Below are positions 50,429-63,692 of a stretch of 64,000 bases of DNA, one piece after another. The first letter of the stretch is position 1. Each line of letters opens with the position of its first letter. The notes beneath the pieces were generated by a model, which saw nothing but the letters and a program-made list of their open reading frames with translations, was not told where the DNA came from and made no database searches. A program made the translations under genes and the position numbers. Origin of the DNA: Prunella strophiata (lineage: Eukaryota > Chordata > Aves > Passeriformes > Prunellidae); the NCBI GenBank assembly GCA_036583965.1, contig JAZBQD010000017.1:24958385-25022384 (forward strand), read 5' to 3'.

Positions 50429-52965
50429 GTAATATGTCCAAACCTCCCAAATTAAAGACAAGAATTGTTGATGTTTGTAGGATTATGTTTTAACTTAAAG
50501 TTTCTGTGTATATATTAGCCTAGTAAAACAAATTAAGATTCAATTACTAGTTCTCTTCTGAAAGTATATTAATTTGGCTTTAGAATTCTGTTCACAGCTG
50601 ACACTGATATGAACACTACCAAATTAAAATCTTAAAGGACTAGAACATATGAAAGTTTGCCCCCTTTTTTTTTCAGTGATATCATTTGCTCAAATAAAAG
50701 GCTTTACTTTCCATGGGGAAGCCCCTCACAGAGAATCACAAATTATTCATGTAATTAAAGTGAAACAACAATGCACTCTAAAGAAATAATTTAGGCCACA
50801 CCAAACTAATCTGCAGTTTTGGAAGGGAGGGTTCCAGAAGAGCTTCTGTGGTTTTTAGAGCAGTCATGAATACATTTTAGGAGATTTCAATGAAGTTTAC
50901 TGACAAAAGGATTGGGACACCAACTGCTATGTAATTTATATGATATTTTCAAACTTTGCTGCATGCATGTTTGCTAGAACCAAAGACTACATTATGGGAT
51001 TATTTTCTTTCCAGGAAAGAGGCCAACAGTATTCCTTTACTGAAGCTGAGGAGTGCATCTTCAGCACTTTAAACCAGAGAGGTCTGGAAAAGGCAAGAGA
51101 TCAGGCTGAGGATATTTTCCCAAGTCTCTATTATGTATGACTGTGTTTTTCAAGACCAACCAACTTTCTCCCTCCTGTTAAAATGTTGTATTTATATAAC
51201 TTCTTTCCTTGCAAGCATAGTTATTTATTCACATACTCTAAAGAGACCCTTTGGGTCATTGCAATTTGGCTTTACTGTGTGCTCTGCCTCCTGCCTGCTT
51301 TGTCCTTTGTAAACCATGACCATTTGACCACTCTGAGATAAAGTCAATCATGAGTTCTTTATCACCCTTTCTGTACCAGAGAAAAACATAATAGAATCAT
51401 CATCTGAATGTTTAAACATTGATAATGAAGCTCTGACCAGGAGCAGTGGGCACGATTAGCCAAAGAATTGCTGATGTATTTTATTCCTGGTTTTCAGTTA
51501 GTAAAGCATTTAGACTTGAAAGTTGTTAAACTTGGAAGAATGGATTAGTGTGTGCTAATATTCAAGGCCAGTAAGCAAAAATTTTACATATCTATCAGGT
51601 TTGAGCTGCTGTTCTAGCAGTGATGTATTTCAGGTCATAGGAACTGCCTATACAACATTTCTTGTATAAACTTTTCCTGTTACTGTGCTGTGGCCACTTA
51701 CCATCATATCACATTAACTGGACTCCAAATTTTAGGAGGTACAGGATAGAAACTCTGCCATGCTGAGACCTCAACAAACAGTCTATCTAATTGTCCTTTT
51801 CATTAAGATTGAATTAGTGCCTTTTTGTCCTAATTTTTTTTAAAGAACTGGGATATGAAAGTATTGAATATTCTGAGCATTAGAAAGCCACTACAGAATT
51901 GCCAGCTATTTGCATGTATACTGATAGTATTGCTACTTTGTATAGATTTGATCACTCAGTTTCTCAGATAATCAAAATGCACATTCAAGATTGACAGATT
52001 TTGACTGCACATTATCTAGGACTAAAGAATTTATGAAGTATGTTCCTTTTATATTCTTAAGTATTTCCATATCCTTGTTGACTAGACTAGTAAATAGGTT
52101 TTGAGGTTAATAGATTTTAATGAGGGAGGGATTAGTTCTTCAGAATAGACTTATATATTTCTATAAATAGCTAGAGGATAATGCTACATTTATTCTAAAG
52201 TACCTCTTTCATATTATCACTATCAATTATACTTATTTTATGAATTTTTTAAAAAATATAGGGTTTTTTCCTCACAAGGATTTTTTGTGGGTATCTGTCA
52301 AAGAAAAAGGTTGTTAATTTACAGGTGAAATGATCCATTTAATATTTTGACAGTTGTAGCCTCCTCAGGGCCTTATCTTTAAGACTTAAAGAAGTTCAGT
52401 AGCATATAGTTTATATACTGATTTTGATGTTGACTAGATTGCAAATTTTTCTGTCCAGATCCTGCATTTATTTGGAGAGGTCTTCATTACTGTCTTCATT
52501 ATTCATCCATCAAGGTGGGAAGAAAAATAAACCAAAGAACACTGCATGAGGTCCTATGCAGAGATATTATTGCAGCATCACCTCTCACTGCTTTGCAAAG
52601 TGGTATCTTGAATATCATTCTGCAGCAAATGTGTGTAATTTAGAAATTCACTCAGTTTATAACCTTGAATGCTTGATTCTTTCCTCTGTAACTTTGCCTA
52701 GTTCTTTCCTGAAACTTTTTTTTTCAGTTCTTTGAAACTCAATATTTTGTTTCCTGCAACATGACAATTGTCTGTCTCTGGGGTCAAGGGAAATATATCT
52801 GAAGTATCCAGTTACTAGGTGAGGAGAAAAAGACAAAAAAAATTGAGGATTTGGCTAGGATATATCTTCAAATTATAGTGTTTCTCATCATACCCCCGAA
52901 AGAGATTATTTTAAGATAAGTATAGTTTTGCTTGCAAAAAGAAAATCAAAAGATGTGCCTAAATT

Positions 52966-53002
52966 AAAACAAAGCAAAGCAAAACAAAAACAAGCAAAAA
53001 AT
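52966..53002. repeat. A-rich low-complexity block
   Basis: Irregular units of caaag and caaaa. The (GTTTTT)n tract at 53624-53641 has a related unit in reverse complement, about 620 bases away. Confidence 0.85.
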
Positions 53003-53608
53003 CACCTGCTGAAATGTGCAAATGACATCTATATACCTGTCTTCCTAAAGAGAGACAGTTCCTAAAATTGCTTAAATCTCTCTATTATTATCTGAGACAG
53101 CTACCAACATTCTTTATCCAGGCTGAATTTTGCTTTCTGGTATAATTCACACTGGTTCTCTGAACTAAAGCAAGAGTCTGAATAAATTTCCGTGGCTTCC
53201 TCCCACACACGGATTCACTAACTTGCAGATACATGTTGAGTCTTATATTCTTTTCACAGTGATTCTCATCTCCAGCAGCAGCACACCACTTTGATTACTT
53301 GAGAATGAAATTTACTGGGATACTTAAACATGTTATTTATGTATATCTTAAATTTCCAGTAAAAAAGAATAATTTGAGATATATAATTTTGAAGAGCATT
53401 AAACACTGCTTGTCAGGGTACATTTTGAGGAATCTGATTAAAATTTTATATTATTTACCCTATCTTCAAAGCAGACTGCCTTCAGCAGCTGCTAAACCAT
53501 CATTTTGTGTTTACCTGTTACAGATTATATATGAGTACCATGCTCATGTAGGTGCACACTGGGACTTGCCCTACATGCTGAACTGTTACAGTTGTTCTGC
53601 CTGACTGA

Positions 53609-53641
53609 TTTTTTTTTTTTTTTTGTTTTTGTTTTTGTTTT
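53609..53641. repeat. T16 tract followed by (GTTTTT)n
   Basis: Sixteen T (53609-53624) lead into three G-interrupted T blocks ending near 53641. Simple low-complexity DNA. Confidence 0.9.
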
Positions 53642-56322
53642 GTCAGCATACAAGCAAATTTTTATGCTTGGAGAGATGTACAGTATATAAAAAACTTCCA
53701 ACCTGCAGAAGCAGTGCTGGTAAGAACTGAAGAAGACACAAAGAAGAAAATTGGTTTGGTTCCTTTGAATCGTGTTTATCAATTTGTGTTTTGTGACAGA
53801 GGCTTTTGAGTGTTGTCATTGTTTTACAATCTACATTGTTTAAAGTCTAGTTAATGGCAGTCAACTCAGTGCACCTGAAAACCTTCTAGCTTTCTCTGCT
53901 GCATTCATGTTGAAAAACTGAGCAGTTTTTTAACAAAAAGGGCCAGGAACATAAATCTGACAGTCATGCTATACTGGAATCTGTTCATTGTCTTATCTGT
54001 AAATCCAAATTTGTTGGGGGAAAAGCGTGTCACAGGGGATCAGTTTTCAAAAGAAATTTTTTTTTTCCTCTTAAATAGGCATATTCAAGCTGCGCATAGC
54101 TAAGGAGAATGTCCCTAGTAAAAAAAAAACCTAATTTATGTTCAATTTTATTTTCTCTGTAACGTATTGCCATGTAACGAAAAGTAACATGTTGCCAGTC
54201 AGAAAGTGGAAATAGAGAATCTGGGGACAAAATTGGCGAATGTTCTGTGGAAACACAATGACACCATATGAAAATGGCAAAATGGCAACTTCATTTGCAC
54301 CATTACTAAAATAGTTTTGGCATGCAAAAGCATCTGTGTTTACAAGGGGCAATCATGGGTTTAGGCATATGTGATAATTTAGAAGACATTTATTTTTCTT
54401 AGAAGGGGATGCACTCTACAAACTCTTAATTACCATGTTAATATCATCAATACATCTAGCAAGTTGTTATCCATTCTCTTTTTAAACTAAAGTGGCTAGA
54501 AACTAAGCTAGCTGCTTGGCATATTTCTTTCTCTTGTAATATATGAGCCTGTAAAAATCTTACATCCTTTGCGGTTCTTAAGGTTAAAGAAACTAGTCAA
54601 AGAAGTTTTGTCTAGCCTTCAGGCATCAGTTCATCAGATACCATGGCCCTGACTTAGACCAGATTATGTTCCCACCTTGTAATTACATAAATTAGGAGGA
54701 TGATACATGTATTTAGTTAGTGAACAAGCCATTAGGGGAAAGGATTTGAGAAGAAGGGATTATTGACTATCTTAAGAAGAGCAGAGTTGGTTGATGGCAT
54801 GACTAGGCCTTATAGTTCTACAAAAATAGAATGCACAGTATTTTTCAGGAAAAACACATTCTTATAACTCAGAGGATTAAAACTGCTGTAATTAATGAGC
54901 GGGTTAATATCTGTGGTGCTTTTCAGTATTCCAGAAGTGCCTGCAAGGCCAATGGTCACTGCACATGCAGGGAAGAATTTAGCCTAGAAAGTTTTCTTTC
55001 CAAAAACCTTGCAGAAATGCTTTGGATCTTTTCAACCTAAGTTTTTCCAACTCAGAGATTCTTCTAACTTTTAGAAACTGGAACAGGTTTCCGAGGGAAT
55101 TTGGACAATGCTCTCAGGCACATAGTGTGATCCTTTGTGCCAGCACAAGGCTGAATTGGACTTGGTGATCCTTGTCAGGTAATCACCATGGAATTGTACT
55201 GGAATCCATTCTAGTGACTGCAGACAAGTACTGGAATTATTCCAGCCCTTTGTCCTGCAGCCACAGCCCATTTTCAACTGGACATATGCCCTTACATAAA
55301 ATGAATCCTTGCATTTACATTCATGTAAATGTCTTCCCATGTATTCCCATGTGTTGTCATGGCTGTCCATGTTTGCTGTGAGTCCCAGTCAGCTATGCTA
55401 AATTATCTCCTGTGTGGAGCAATCTGATGGACACCAAAAGGATTTTAAATGAAACTAGTATTATGTAAAATCAGTATTACTAGAATAAGTGAGGTAGGAT
55501 TCTCAAAAAGTGTATGAAAGCCTAGCTCATGTGCTGCGATGGACTAGAAGTATAAGGGATTGACATGTACTTTTTTGAATTCACTGTGTCCCTTTAGAAG
55601 AAATATCTTGCATTTAGGCATGGCTCCTGACAGCTCAGAGGCTTTCTGTCTTGCAGCAAAGTTCTTAGCCAGTTGCAGAGGCTAGAAAGTGCCTTTGCCC
55701 TCTCCTCTGAGATCTGCCAACTTCATCATGCTCTCAGCAGTTCCTCTGCATGCACCACAACCCCTCAACAGCAAGCAGTAGATCTTGTCCATGTTTTATC
55801 CTGTTTCATGCTTCTCTCTCACAAGCAGATTTGTTTCCTCTCCAGGGTACTCCCACACTGTGTGGAAGCAATAAAGGAGAACGAAGCACTTAAAAAAACA
55901 CAACCAAATGCCTCCTTTTTTGTGTTATACCCTTTTTTTCATTGTTGAAAGTCAGATGTAACTTTCTTTATTTAACATTTTTCCTTTTAAAAACAGATAT
56001 TGTTCCACTGTTTCTCCTGCCCTTCCTCCTCAGATGGAGGGAAAGGAAATCCACTATCCTTGCTCCATTTAATTCCTTGTCCAAGAGAGTATTGCTGTAG
56101 GTAGTGCATTGGTTTTAACAATGCACTTCCCTGGTTGACAGATGAAGAGGAAATTGATCTAACTCTATTTGAAGAGTTAGAAATATACTTTTTTTTGCAG
56201 GCATTCAAGAATTCTGTTCTCTTAACAGTGCCCTTTGTCAAATAGAATTTGCAGGTGGTAAATAAAAGTCTCTGCATTGTTGTGCAGTGGATATTTCAGC
56301 TGGCTTTTACATCTGCCACATT

Positions 56323-56822
56323 ATCATAGGATCATAGAATCATTGAATGGTTTGGTTTAGAAGGCACCATAAAGATCACCTGGTCCCAGCTTCTCATGGC
56401 AGAGACATCTCCCACTAGAACAGATGGCTCAGAGCCCCACCCAATCTGGCTTTGAATATTTCCAGGGATGGGCCATCTGCAGCTTCTCTGCGCAACTTGT
56501 TCCAGTGCCTAATGCTTTCAGCAAAGAATTTTATCTGCATTTCTAACCCAAATATTCCCTCTTTCTGTGAGCACCCATTAATCCTTTTCCTACCACTTCA
56601 GCTCCTGATGAAAAGTCCCTCTCCATCTTCCCTGTAGGACCCTTCAGATACTGGAAGGTTGCTATGAGGTGTCTCCACAACCTTCTCCAGGCCAAATAGC
56701 CCCAGCTTTCTCACCCTTTCTGCATAGTGGAGGTGCCCTAATCCCCTTTTTGTTGGGGGCACCAGAACTGTATGGATTATTCCAGGTAGGGCTTCCTGAG
56801 AACAGAGTCGAGGGTGAGAATT
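56323..56822 (-). mobile_element. CR1 LINE, about 500-bp 3' end
   Basis: It starts with atcataggatcatagaatca, the best preserved reverse-complemented CR1 3' tail in the window. The usual antisense blocks follow in order: ccataaagatcacctggtcc, ccagggatgggccatctgca, gttccagtgcctaatgcttt, then cttctccaggccaaatagcc, and a final tattccaggtagggcttcct. It is therefore on the minus strand, with its 3' end at 56323, and truncated near 56822. No coding sequence remains. The short frames across it (56452-56637, 56598-56846, 56669-56869) are incidental. Confidence 0.95.
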
Positions 56823-57519
56823 ATATTCTACATTGTATAACTGCAATGTTCACATTGTTCTTAAACTGAATGATCAGCTGGTGCAATGCTTGCTACTTGT
56901 TTGAGGTTTTTTTTTTTTTTTTTTTTTTTTCCAGAGAAGAAGGAGGTAGTCTCAGCTCTGAGACTCTACACCATAACTGCTGTGTGAAACACCCACAAAG
57001 CACCATTTGTTTGGATCTAGAATATATTTTTCTTGATGTAGAATTATAGTTCTTAATTTCACCAAAAAAACTTTCAAATTTAGAATAAGTTGTTTATAAT
57101 TGTGTCCCATAAGAATTGATTAATAGACACCACTGATAACCATTCCAAGAAACAAATTCAGACTGAAATTCAGGAGCCATGCATTTTGACAAGGAATGGT
57201 GCTGCTCTTGTTCAAAAAAAAAATGAGGATAATTGAGTTAAGTTCAGTGAGAAGACAACTGTGAAGAGCCAGGAGTTTTCCTTTCACTAAGAAATGGAGA
57301 CATCTGCCAGGTGCAACTGTGCAAAGTGAGGCAACAGCAGCTTCCAATGAATACACCAGAAAATGACTGATAAAACTACTTCAACCAAGCATTGCAAGTC
57401 TTATGCCAAAAGCAATGTGCCTGCTGATAGTGAAACAAGAATATTAAAATAAGTAGTTTTGGCACACAGGAACCCAATGTTTGTAAAACTAGTAAAGCCC
57501 TAGAATGTCTGGCTTGCTT
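56823..57519. other. Non-coding stretch with a 24-T tract
   Basis: Unique-looking DNA. A run of 24 T lies at 56907-56930. The minus-strand frame at 57120-57356 (78 codons) has no recognisable motif. Nothing else is seen. Confidence 0.65.
56907..56930. repeat. Poly-T tract, 24 T
   Basis: Uninterrupted T run, about 85 bases beyond the CR1 5' truncation point. It is not the tail of that CR1, whose 3' end faces the other way. Confidence 0.95.
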
Positions 57520-58005
57520 TCTAGCCCCTTGTATTGGTTTTTTTGCTTAGCCTGGTTTTGATAGCAGGGGGCCACAGAGCTGGTTTCTGTGAGAAGCTGC
57601 TGGAAGCTTCCACAGTGTCCAGCAGAGCCAATCCCTGATGTCTCTGAAGATGGACATGCTGCTGGCCAAGGCTGGGCCAATTGGAGAGGTCAGTAGCCCC
57701 TCTGTGATAACAGATTTACTAAGAAAATCAAAACAAAGTGGGGCACACAGCTATTTTTTCTAGTCAGAGAAGAGGAGAAGATGAGAACATGTGAGTGAAA
57801 CAGCATGGAGACTTGAAGGTCAGTGAAGAAGGAGGGGCAGGAGGTGCTCCAGGCACCAGAGCTGGGATTCCCCTGCAGGCTGTGGTGCAGCCCATGGTGA
57901 AGCAGCTGTGCCCCTGCAGCCCTTGGGGATTCACAGGGATGCAGAGATCCACCCTCAGCCCATGGAGGTGCCCATGCTGGAGCAGGTGGATGCCTGGTGT
58001 TGGGC
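57520..58005 (+). mobile_element. Probable old dispersed avian repeat, class unknown
   Basis: A GC-richer block contrasting with its surroundings. It starts near ccccttgtattggttttttt and passes through gtttctgtgagaagctgctg and ctctgtgataacagatttac to a region of repeated cagccc-type units (ccctgcagcccttggggatt and ctcagcccatggaggtgccc). It ends near gagcaggtggatgcctggtg. I associate this wording with a widely dispersed bird repeat, but that rests on memory, and I could not define termini or target duplications. No coding capacity was seen; the frames at 57764-58108 on both strands are by-products of the GC-rich composition. A low-copy unique region is the alternative. Confidence 0.45.
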
Positions 58006-61000
58006 TATTGTCAAACCACGACACCCCTGTGTTGCTATCAGTCTCTATGTAAACTCTAAATATAATTTTAAAAAAGGGAAGGAGTAGGTATGAGCTGAGA
58101 AAAAGCACTCAGCTGATAGACTTGGAAATGGAAGGCTTTCTTGATCCTCTTATGAGAAAAAAAATATAGGTAGCTGCTGGGCTTGTAGTTCCCACCCAAT
58201 CTCAGTTAATATGAAGGACAGTCTGAAAATGAGAGGTCCAGGCAGTCCAGGACTGTAATGGCTTCACTGCATCAGTTGACAGGGCACTTGGGTAATACAC
58301 CTGTTTTAGAGCTTTCCTTTTCCTGTAGTGAAAAAGTCAACAGAATGGGTAAGGTATTTTGTGTCTGCTTTTGAGTTGGGAAGCCAGCTTTTTTTGCATG
58401 ACATTTTAGGTATGAGGCTTTAGTAACTCAGGTGTTGAATCCCAGCTGCTCTGGATGTAGTTTAAAAATAAACACAAAGAAAAGTAATTAACTTTCAGCA
58501 CTGGAAATGGGTCAGACACATACTAATTAAGGTTTCTGAAAAGCTGCACTTCTTTGCTTTATACCAGGTGAATGCAGTTGCTGTTATCTGTGAGGAAGAC
58601 AAAGCTCATATTTCACAGCTCTTACCACCCTTTTCATTTAGCAATTATGATTTTAGTATGGTTAAATATTTGAAATGGCACCTTCTTTGCTTAATTATGA
58701 AATAAAACCAACAGAACCACTGGTTGTTTGTTTTGTTTTGTGATCTTGTGCCTACACAACATGTAAGCACAGTCTTTGCAAGTTATATCTAGATTTGTCA
58801 TCATATCTGTTTATTTATGCTGGATTTGTCAAGGTTCAAGGTTTGTCTGCATCAGGTGCTGTACAAACATATATAGAGTGAACTCTAAGGTAATATGTCA
58901 GCAAAAATAAGAGAGCACAGAAACTCCTTTTCACCTCTCAAGTGTGAAGTGCCTCCTAGCAGATATGAACCTTTGATATTTTTATCCTATTTCAGTCTGA
59001 GCCATAAGTAATGTTCTCATGAAAGTACAGATTTAATTTGTCTTTGGAATTACTCATGCCCTTAAAATTCTATAGTATAGAACAGACAACTGTATCTCTT
59101 ATAGTTCTTCAGCTATTTCTGTGTTATAAATCTTTGCAACTATGGTCATTCCTGCTGCTGCTGGACACAAAATGGACTTGACCATCAGGCTGCACTCTGG
59201 GAAGTGATGCCTGCACATCTCCAACACCATCATGGCTATCCAGACCATTACAGGCCTATCAGAATCTGCTTCCTGTAAATTAAATGCTGCAGCATCTAAT
59301 AGACACTTCCTGATACCTTCCTTTGGCAGACATGCTGTGTCATTTCTGCTTGTGAAAATCTCTGAAATTGTTTTAACATCCTTCATTTTCAGCAAGAGAC
59401 ATTCTTGCTCCCTGGAAGGCATTCACCATGAAGGCTTCCCTTTCCTGTGTCTACTTTCTCTTCTTGTGTTTTCTTCTGCAACAACCCAACTGAATGTTTA
59501 AGGGGTGCCCATGATTAAATACTGAGAGCTTTTATTATTTAGCTTGGTGTCTCTCATCTGCATTTACCATAGATATAGTGGAATGTTAAAGTTATCTTAT
59601 CCTGACAGATTCTGAGATTTTATGCAAAAAGATGTTGATCTTTTTGAAGCTCTCTGCAGAAAGAATAATTTTCCCCAAGAAGTGTGGAAAAATGCAGTTT
59701 AGATTTTTAGATGTTTATAAAATGAGTCTCATGCTTCAGCCAGGGACTTCCTGTCTGGCAGCCTTCTCTTTTCATGAAAATTTTCCATGAAATTTCTTTG
59801 CAGGATATTTTGTGTATTTATCTTTTCATATTCTACTCCTCTTTAAGTGTGATGAGTACCAACACTTCCACTCAGAATTCTTTCTTCATGTGCCACATTG
59901 CTGTTATCTGATATGCAGTGCAGCTGGAAAGGTATTCAATGAGATTTTTAAAACAAGTATTTTGGAATAAACAATTGAAATAATTGCTTCTACTTCTCCT
60001 CAGCCATATTCTGTGCCATTCTAAACTAATGGATTATACAGAAAAGGTATCAGCAGGGCTGAAATGGGACCTTGGAAATGTTAGGTTTTGGTAGTCTTGC
60101 ACATAATGTGTTTCCATTGGCAGAGAAGGCCTAGTGCCTGTGCTTCTCCAGGGCAGAGCTGTCTCCAGCTCTTGGAAAAATGGGATGAGGGACTCTGTAA
60201 CCAGAGTTAGACTCATTTGTCCATTCAGTTCTCCCCCTGGGTTTGTAATTCTTTTGTATGTGTGAGACTGTGGACCAGAGAAACTCCAATAACATCTATT
60301 ACTTATCAGTGCTCCATCAGATTCTGCCCAGCTGGCTGTTAGGTACTTGCATTTCCAGCTTTCTCTCTTCAAAATCCCAGAAGTTTGAGGGTGCTACATG
60401 CACAGACCTGGGACAGAGAGTAACTGTTTAGGATGATATAATTAGTAAATAAATCAGAAAGAAAATCTGCAGGAGTCAGTTATTTTCCCAGATTCTTCTT
60501 TTCTTCTTCTTTCTTGCTAGTTGATGCCATTATTCCCATCTCTAAGAAAAATCACTTTCAATGAAATGCTGCCAGTTTCAGTTAACCACCAGTTAATATT
60601 TTAATCACTCCAACATTATTCATTCTACTCAGAGCATCTCACTCAATGTTAGCTCAGACTATTTTAATGTCTTAGCACTCAGTAGACACTTTTAATTTAT
60701 GGAAAGCTTTTCTCTGCCTTCAACCAGATTGCAATTTTTCTTTCCTCTTATCTGTGTTAGTTATTATAATGCATTTTGCATTAAAAGCTTTCTTTATTGT
60801 ATATTTTTTTCTTAATTCGACTGAACATATAATCAAGCTATCAGTAGTGAGTATCTTGAAAAAAACTCTAACCAAACTGCTGTGCAGTAATTATGCAAAT
60901 AAGTGGACTTAGTGATTTTAGCATTACAAAATTAGCATACTGTGTTTAAAAATAAATAAAAAGTTATAATGTATTTTAAATATTTATGATAAGTTGTTTA

Positions 61001-62240
61001 TCACTGAAAATCCTCACAAACCCATTTTTTAATGTTATTTTCTCTACCAATTTTCTCCTGGCTTACAACATGCTGTTTTCACTAAGATTTGAGACACAAT
61101 CCTCAGCTGATTTAAATTAGAAGAACCCTACTGTTTTTGATGAAGTTCTGTGAATTTATAACTGCTACAATTCTGCACCTCTTCTATGACATACCGTGCG
61201 GAAGCTGGACAGCAGTCTGGAATTTATGAAATACATTGTACTTATTCTTTTACTGAAATCCTTTCATTGACTTACATTTTGTCAGTCTGCATTTGGGGAC
61301 AAATTAGCATTCTACATTTTTGTCACTCTGGAGCTGTATAGAGTAGTTTCTGTGCAGATGGTCCGTCAAGTCCTGTCGTATCTTTGAGCAGACATGCACT
61401 TGATTCTTTCTTAGGCTGACTCTGTTACACTGGAAGAAGTCCCACCAACCAAATATTCTTACTTGCAACCAGAATGAGGCCTTCAGTTGCTGCTTGAAGA
61501 AGTTGTATCTCAGGTTTTAAAAGATTGCTGATTTGCAGTGATTAGCCTCCAATCAGCCTCTTGGGTTGGGCTCTCTCAGTGAAGCAGCACCACTCAAACC
61601 ACTGTTCAGCTGCACCAGATGAAAAAAATCAGCATGTTTCTGGAAGGCATTTTCAGGGGACATAATCCTTGAGGTCAGCAGATGCTCCTTTCTTGTCCCT
61701 GCAGTCACTTCAGATGAGGAAGAACAGATGAGGTTACCAGCTGCTGTGTGGCACATGTGTGATGGAGCCTAGACAGGTGAATACTGTCTGCCCCACTCTG
61801 GGTGAATGCACCTGATGTATAACTCAATCTTCATCCCAATTCTAATTTAAATTACTAGATAGTGTCACTGGGTATTTCTGGCTATTTTTAAAGTCTCCAT
61901 TTTAAGTGAAAGGATAAGATGGAAAATCAGTGATACATTTAGAGCTAGAACTTATACCAAAGACAGGTGTCATCCAGATTTTGCTACACTTATGAGAGTC
62001 TAAACCATTTCTTCCAGAGAAAACCAGGTATGGCTTTTCCTTTCCCCACATTAAGCAATCTTTTCTGCACTTCAGCAGCATAGTTGCTCTAGGGGGATTT
62101 GCCCTGAAATCTTATATTGGCTGATGTCATGCCCTGTGACCGATTGAGTTTTCTGCTTTCCCTTGTTGATGCCTAAATAGATTATGAAAGCAGAGCTCAC
62201 TTGGAAAGTGATGGTTTTTTAGTCAAACTTAAAAAGTAAT

Positions 62241-62293
62241 GATGAACTATAGAAGATGAAACTATAGAAAGCAAGATGAACTATAGAAAGCAA
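62241..62293. repeat. Imperfect tandem repeat, three copies
   Basis: gatgaactatagaa (62241-62254), gatgaaactatagaaagcaa (62255-62274) and gatgaactatagaaagcaa (62275-62293) follow one another. Units of 14, 20 and 19 bases differ only by short indels. Confidence 0.93.
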
Positions 62294-62613
62294 AAGCCTG
62301 GGATTCAGGACCCTCACTTGATGGACTCCCATTTATATACCTCATGGTTGTGTTATGTGATAGAGAACACAATATGTATCATTGAAAATATGGTGTGTTG
62401 GCCCCAGATGAAACTGTGGAAAACTTCAAGCAGGACTTAGTGTCAGGATGTTTTTAGACAATTTTTAGGAAAACATTTGGTGAACAACACTGCCTTTGTC
62501 TTCCTTTCTGGCTCTTGGAACATTTTAATTCCTTCGTTCTGAATCTTGTGTTTAGTCAGTTAGTTGGTTTTGTAGTTTTTGGTTCAGGCTATTTATGAGC
62601 AACCGTGTTTGCT

Positions 62614-62655
62614 TCTTCTTTAGACTCAGACTTAGACTTCTTTAGACTTTAGACC
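62614..62655. repeat. TTAGACT-rich repeat cluster
   Basis: The string ttctttagact occurs twice, with tagactcagacttagac-like units between the copies and an agactttagacc end. Irregular short-period duplication. Confidence 0.85.
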
Positions 62656-62689
62656 AGATGATTTAATTTTGAGCAAGAGGAAAGCTCAG

Positions 62690-62711
62690 CTTGGATCCCT
62701 AGGGATCCAAG
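62690..62711. repeat. Perfect 22-bp palindrome
   Basis: cttggatccct (62690-62700) is followed without spacer by its exact reverse complement agggatccaag (62701-62711). It lies just after two clusters of short tandem repeats. No function is evident. Confidence 0.97.
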
Positions 62712-63692
62712 GGAGGGTGTCAGTACTTATACTAGAGCCTTAGGAAAGAACTGGTCGTAGAAGGAGCCATTGAATTATAGAGACATAGGAAAGGTTTTTC
62801 CCAATGTAATTCCCCACCCCCTTGTATCCTGACAATCATGGGACAAACTTGTGGCAAACTGTTCTGCCCTGAGCACTGGTCTAAGACAGAGATGTCTCTG
62901 TTGTAGCCAGTTTATTTGTTACATGCCTGTGTTATGAAGGGCAATGGAGTTACTGAAGAAAGCTTTTATGGGGCAGTATCCATATAGCAACTCACTGACA
63001 GCAAAAACAGGAGTGTAAATGATACCCTCACTGCCAGTGACACTTGGTGTTCAGGTTGTCTGGAAGCAACAGTCAACCATGCAAATACTTTTTGAAGGTA
63101 GCTGGGAGTCTTATCATCCCTTGGCTGCACTGATTGTAATGTGATTTGAGAGAATTGTACCTTACATGGAAGATGGGCAGCGTTCTGCCCATACTGCCAA
63201 TATTTGTGGTCACGAGGCAAGGTGTCAACACATACTTACTTTAAGAGCCAATATTCAAGGTGGGGTCTTAAGAATTAAGGTTTTTGCTTTATTTTTTTTT
63301 TCTCTAGATTATTGCAAAACTACAGATTTCAACATTTAAAGGAGGTAAAATCTGAATTTTTACTCTTTCATGATGGAGTGGGACAGAAACATATTTTACA
63401 CAGAAATACACAAAGCTGGACTATTTGTTAAGTAAATAGAAAGTTTTCCTATCACCTACTGGGAAATGAATATGAACTACTTAAATAAGTAATGCCTTCT
63501 TCTTTTCTTGTTTATATTACTGAAAAATACAATAAAAGAGAGACAAGGTATTATCAGGTTGCAGGAGAGGAGCAAGTGCTACCCACTATTCAAACCCAGG
63601 AAAATATCTTGGTAATATTCAAATTATTTCATGCAGATAAATACTGACTGTATCTATGCCTATATGTTTAGAAGACTGAGCTTGCAGATCAC

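Larger units (their letters stand above)
50429..56322. other. Non-coding stretch, no gene seen
   Basis: AT-rich DNA with an A/C low-complexity block (52966-53002) and a T-rich block (53609-53641). Frames of 66-101 codons (50940-51140, 53299-53604, 54831-55040, 55673-55948, 55987-56277) show no known motif. No transposon or RNA gene was recognised. Confidence 0.6.
58006..63692. other. Non-coding stretch, no gene seen
   Basis: AT-rich DNA with an octamer-containing patch (60885-60902), short irregular tandem repeats (62241-62293, 62614-62655) and a 22-bp palindrome (62690-62711). Overlapping frames on both strands at 59099-59501 and a 112-codon minus-strand frame at 60034-60372 match nothing I know. 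Confidence 0.6.

Noticed and set aside
59099..59422. 107-codon minus-strand open frame
   Set aside because: No recognised domain, open frames on the opposite strand over the same bases, and no exon signals.
59428..59493. Short plus-strand frame MKASLSCVYFLFLCFLLQQ resembling a signal peptide in a good start context (caccatga)
   Set aside because: It stops after 21 codons with no usable donor before the stop, and AT/CT-rich DNA readily encodes hydrophobic strings.
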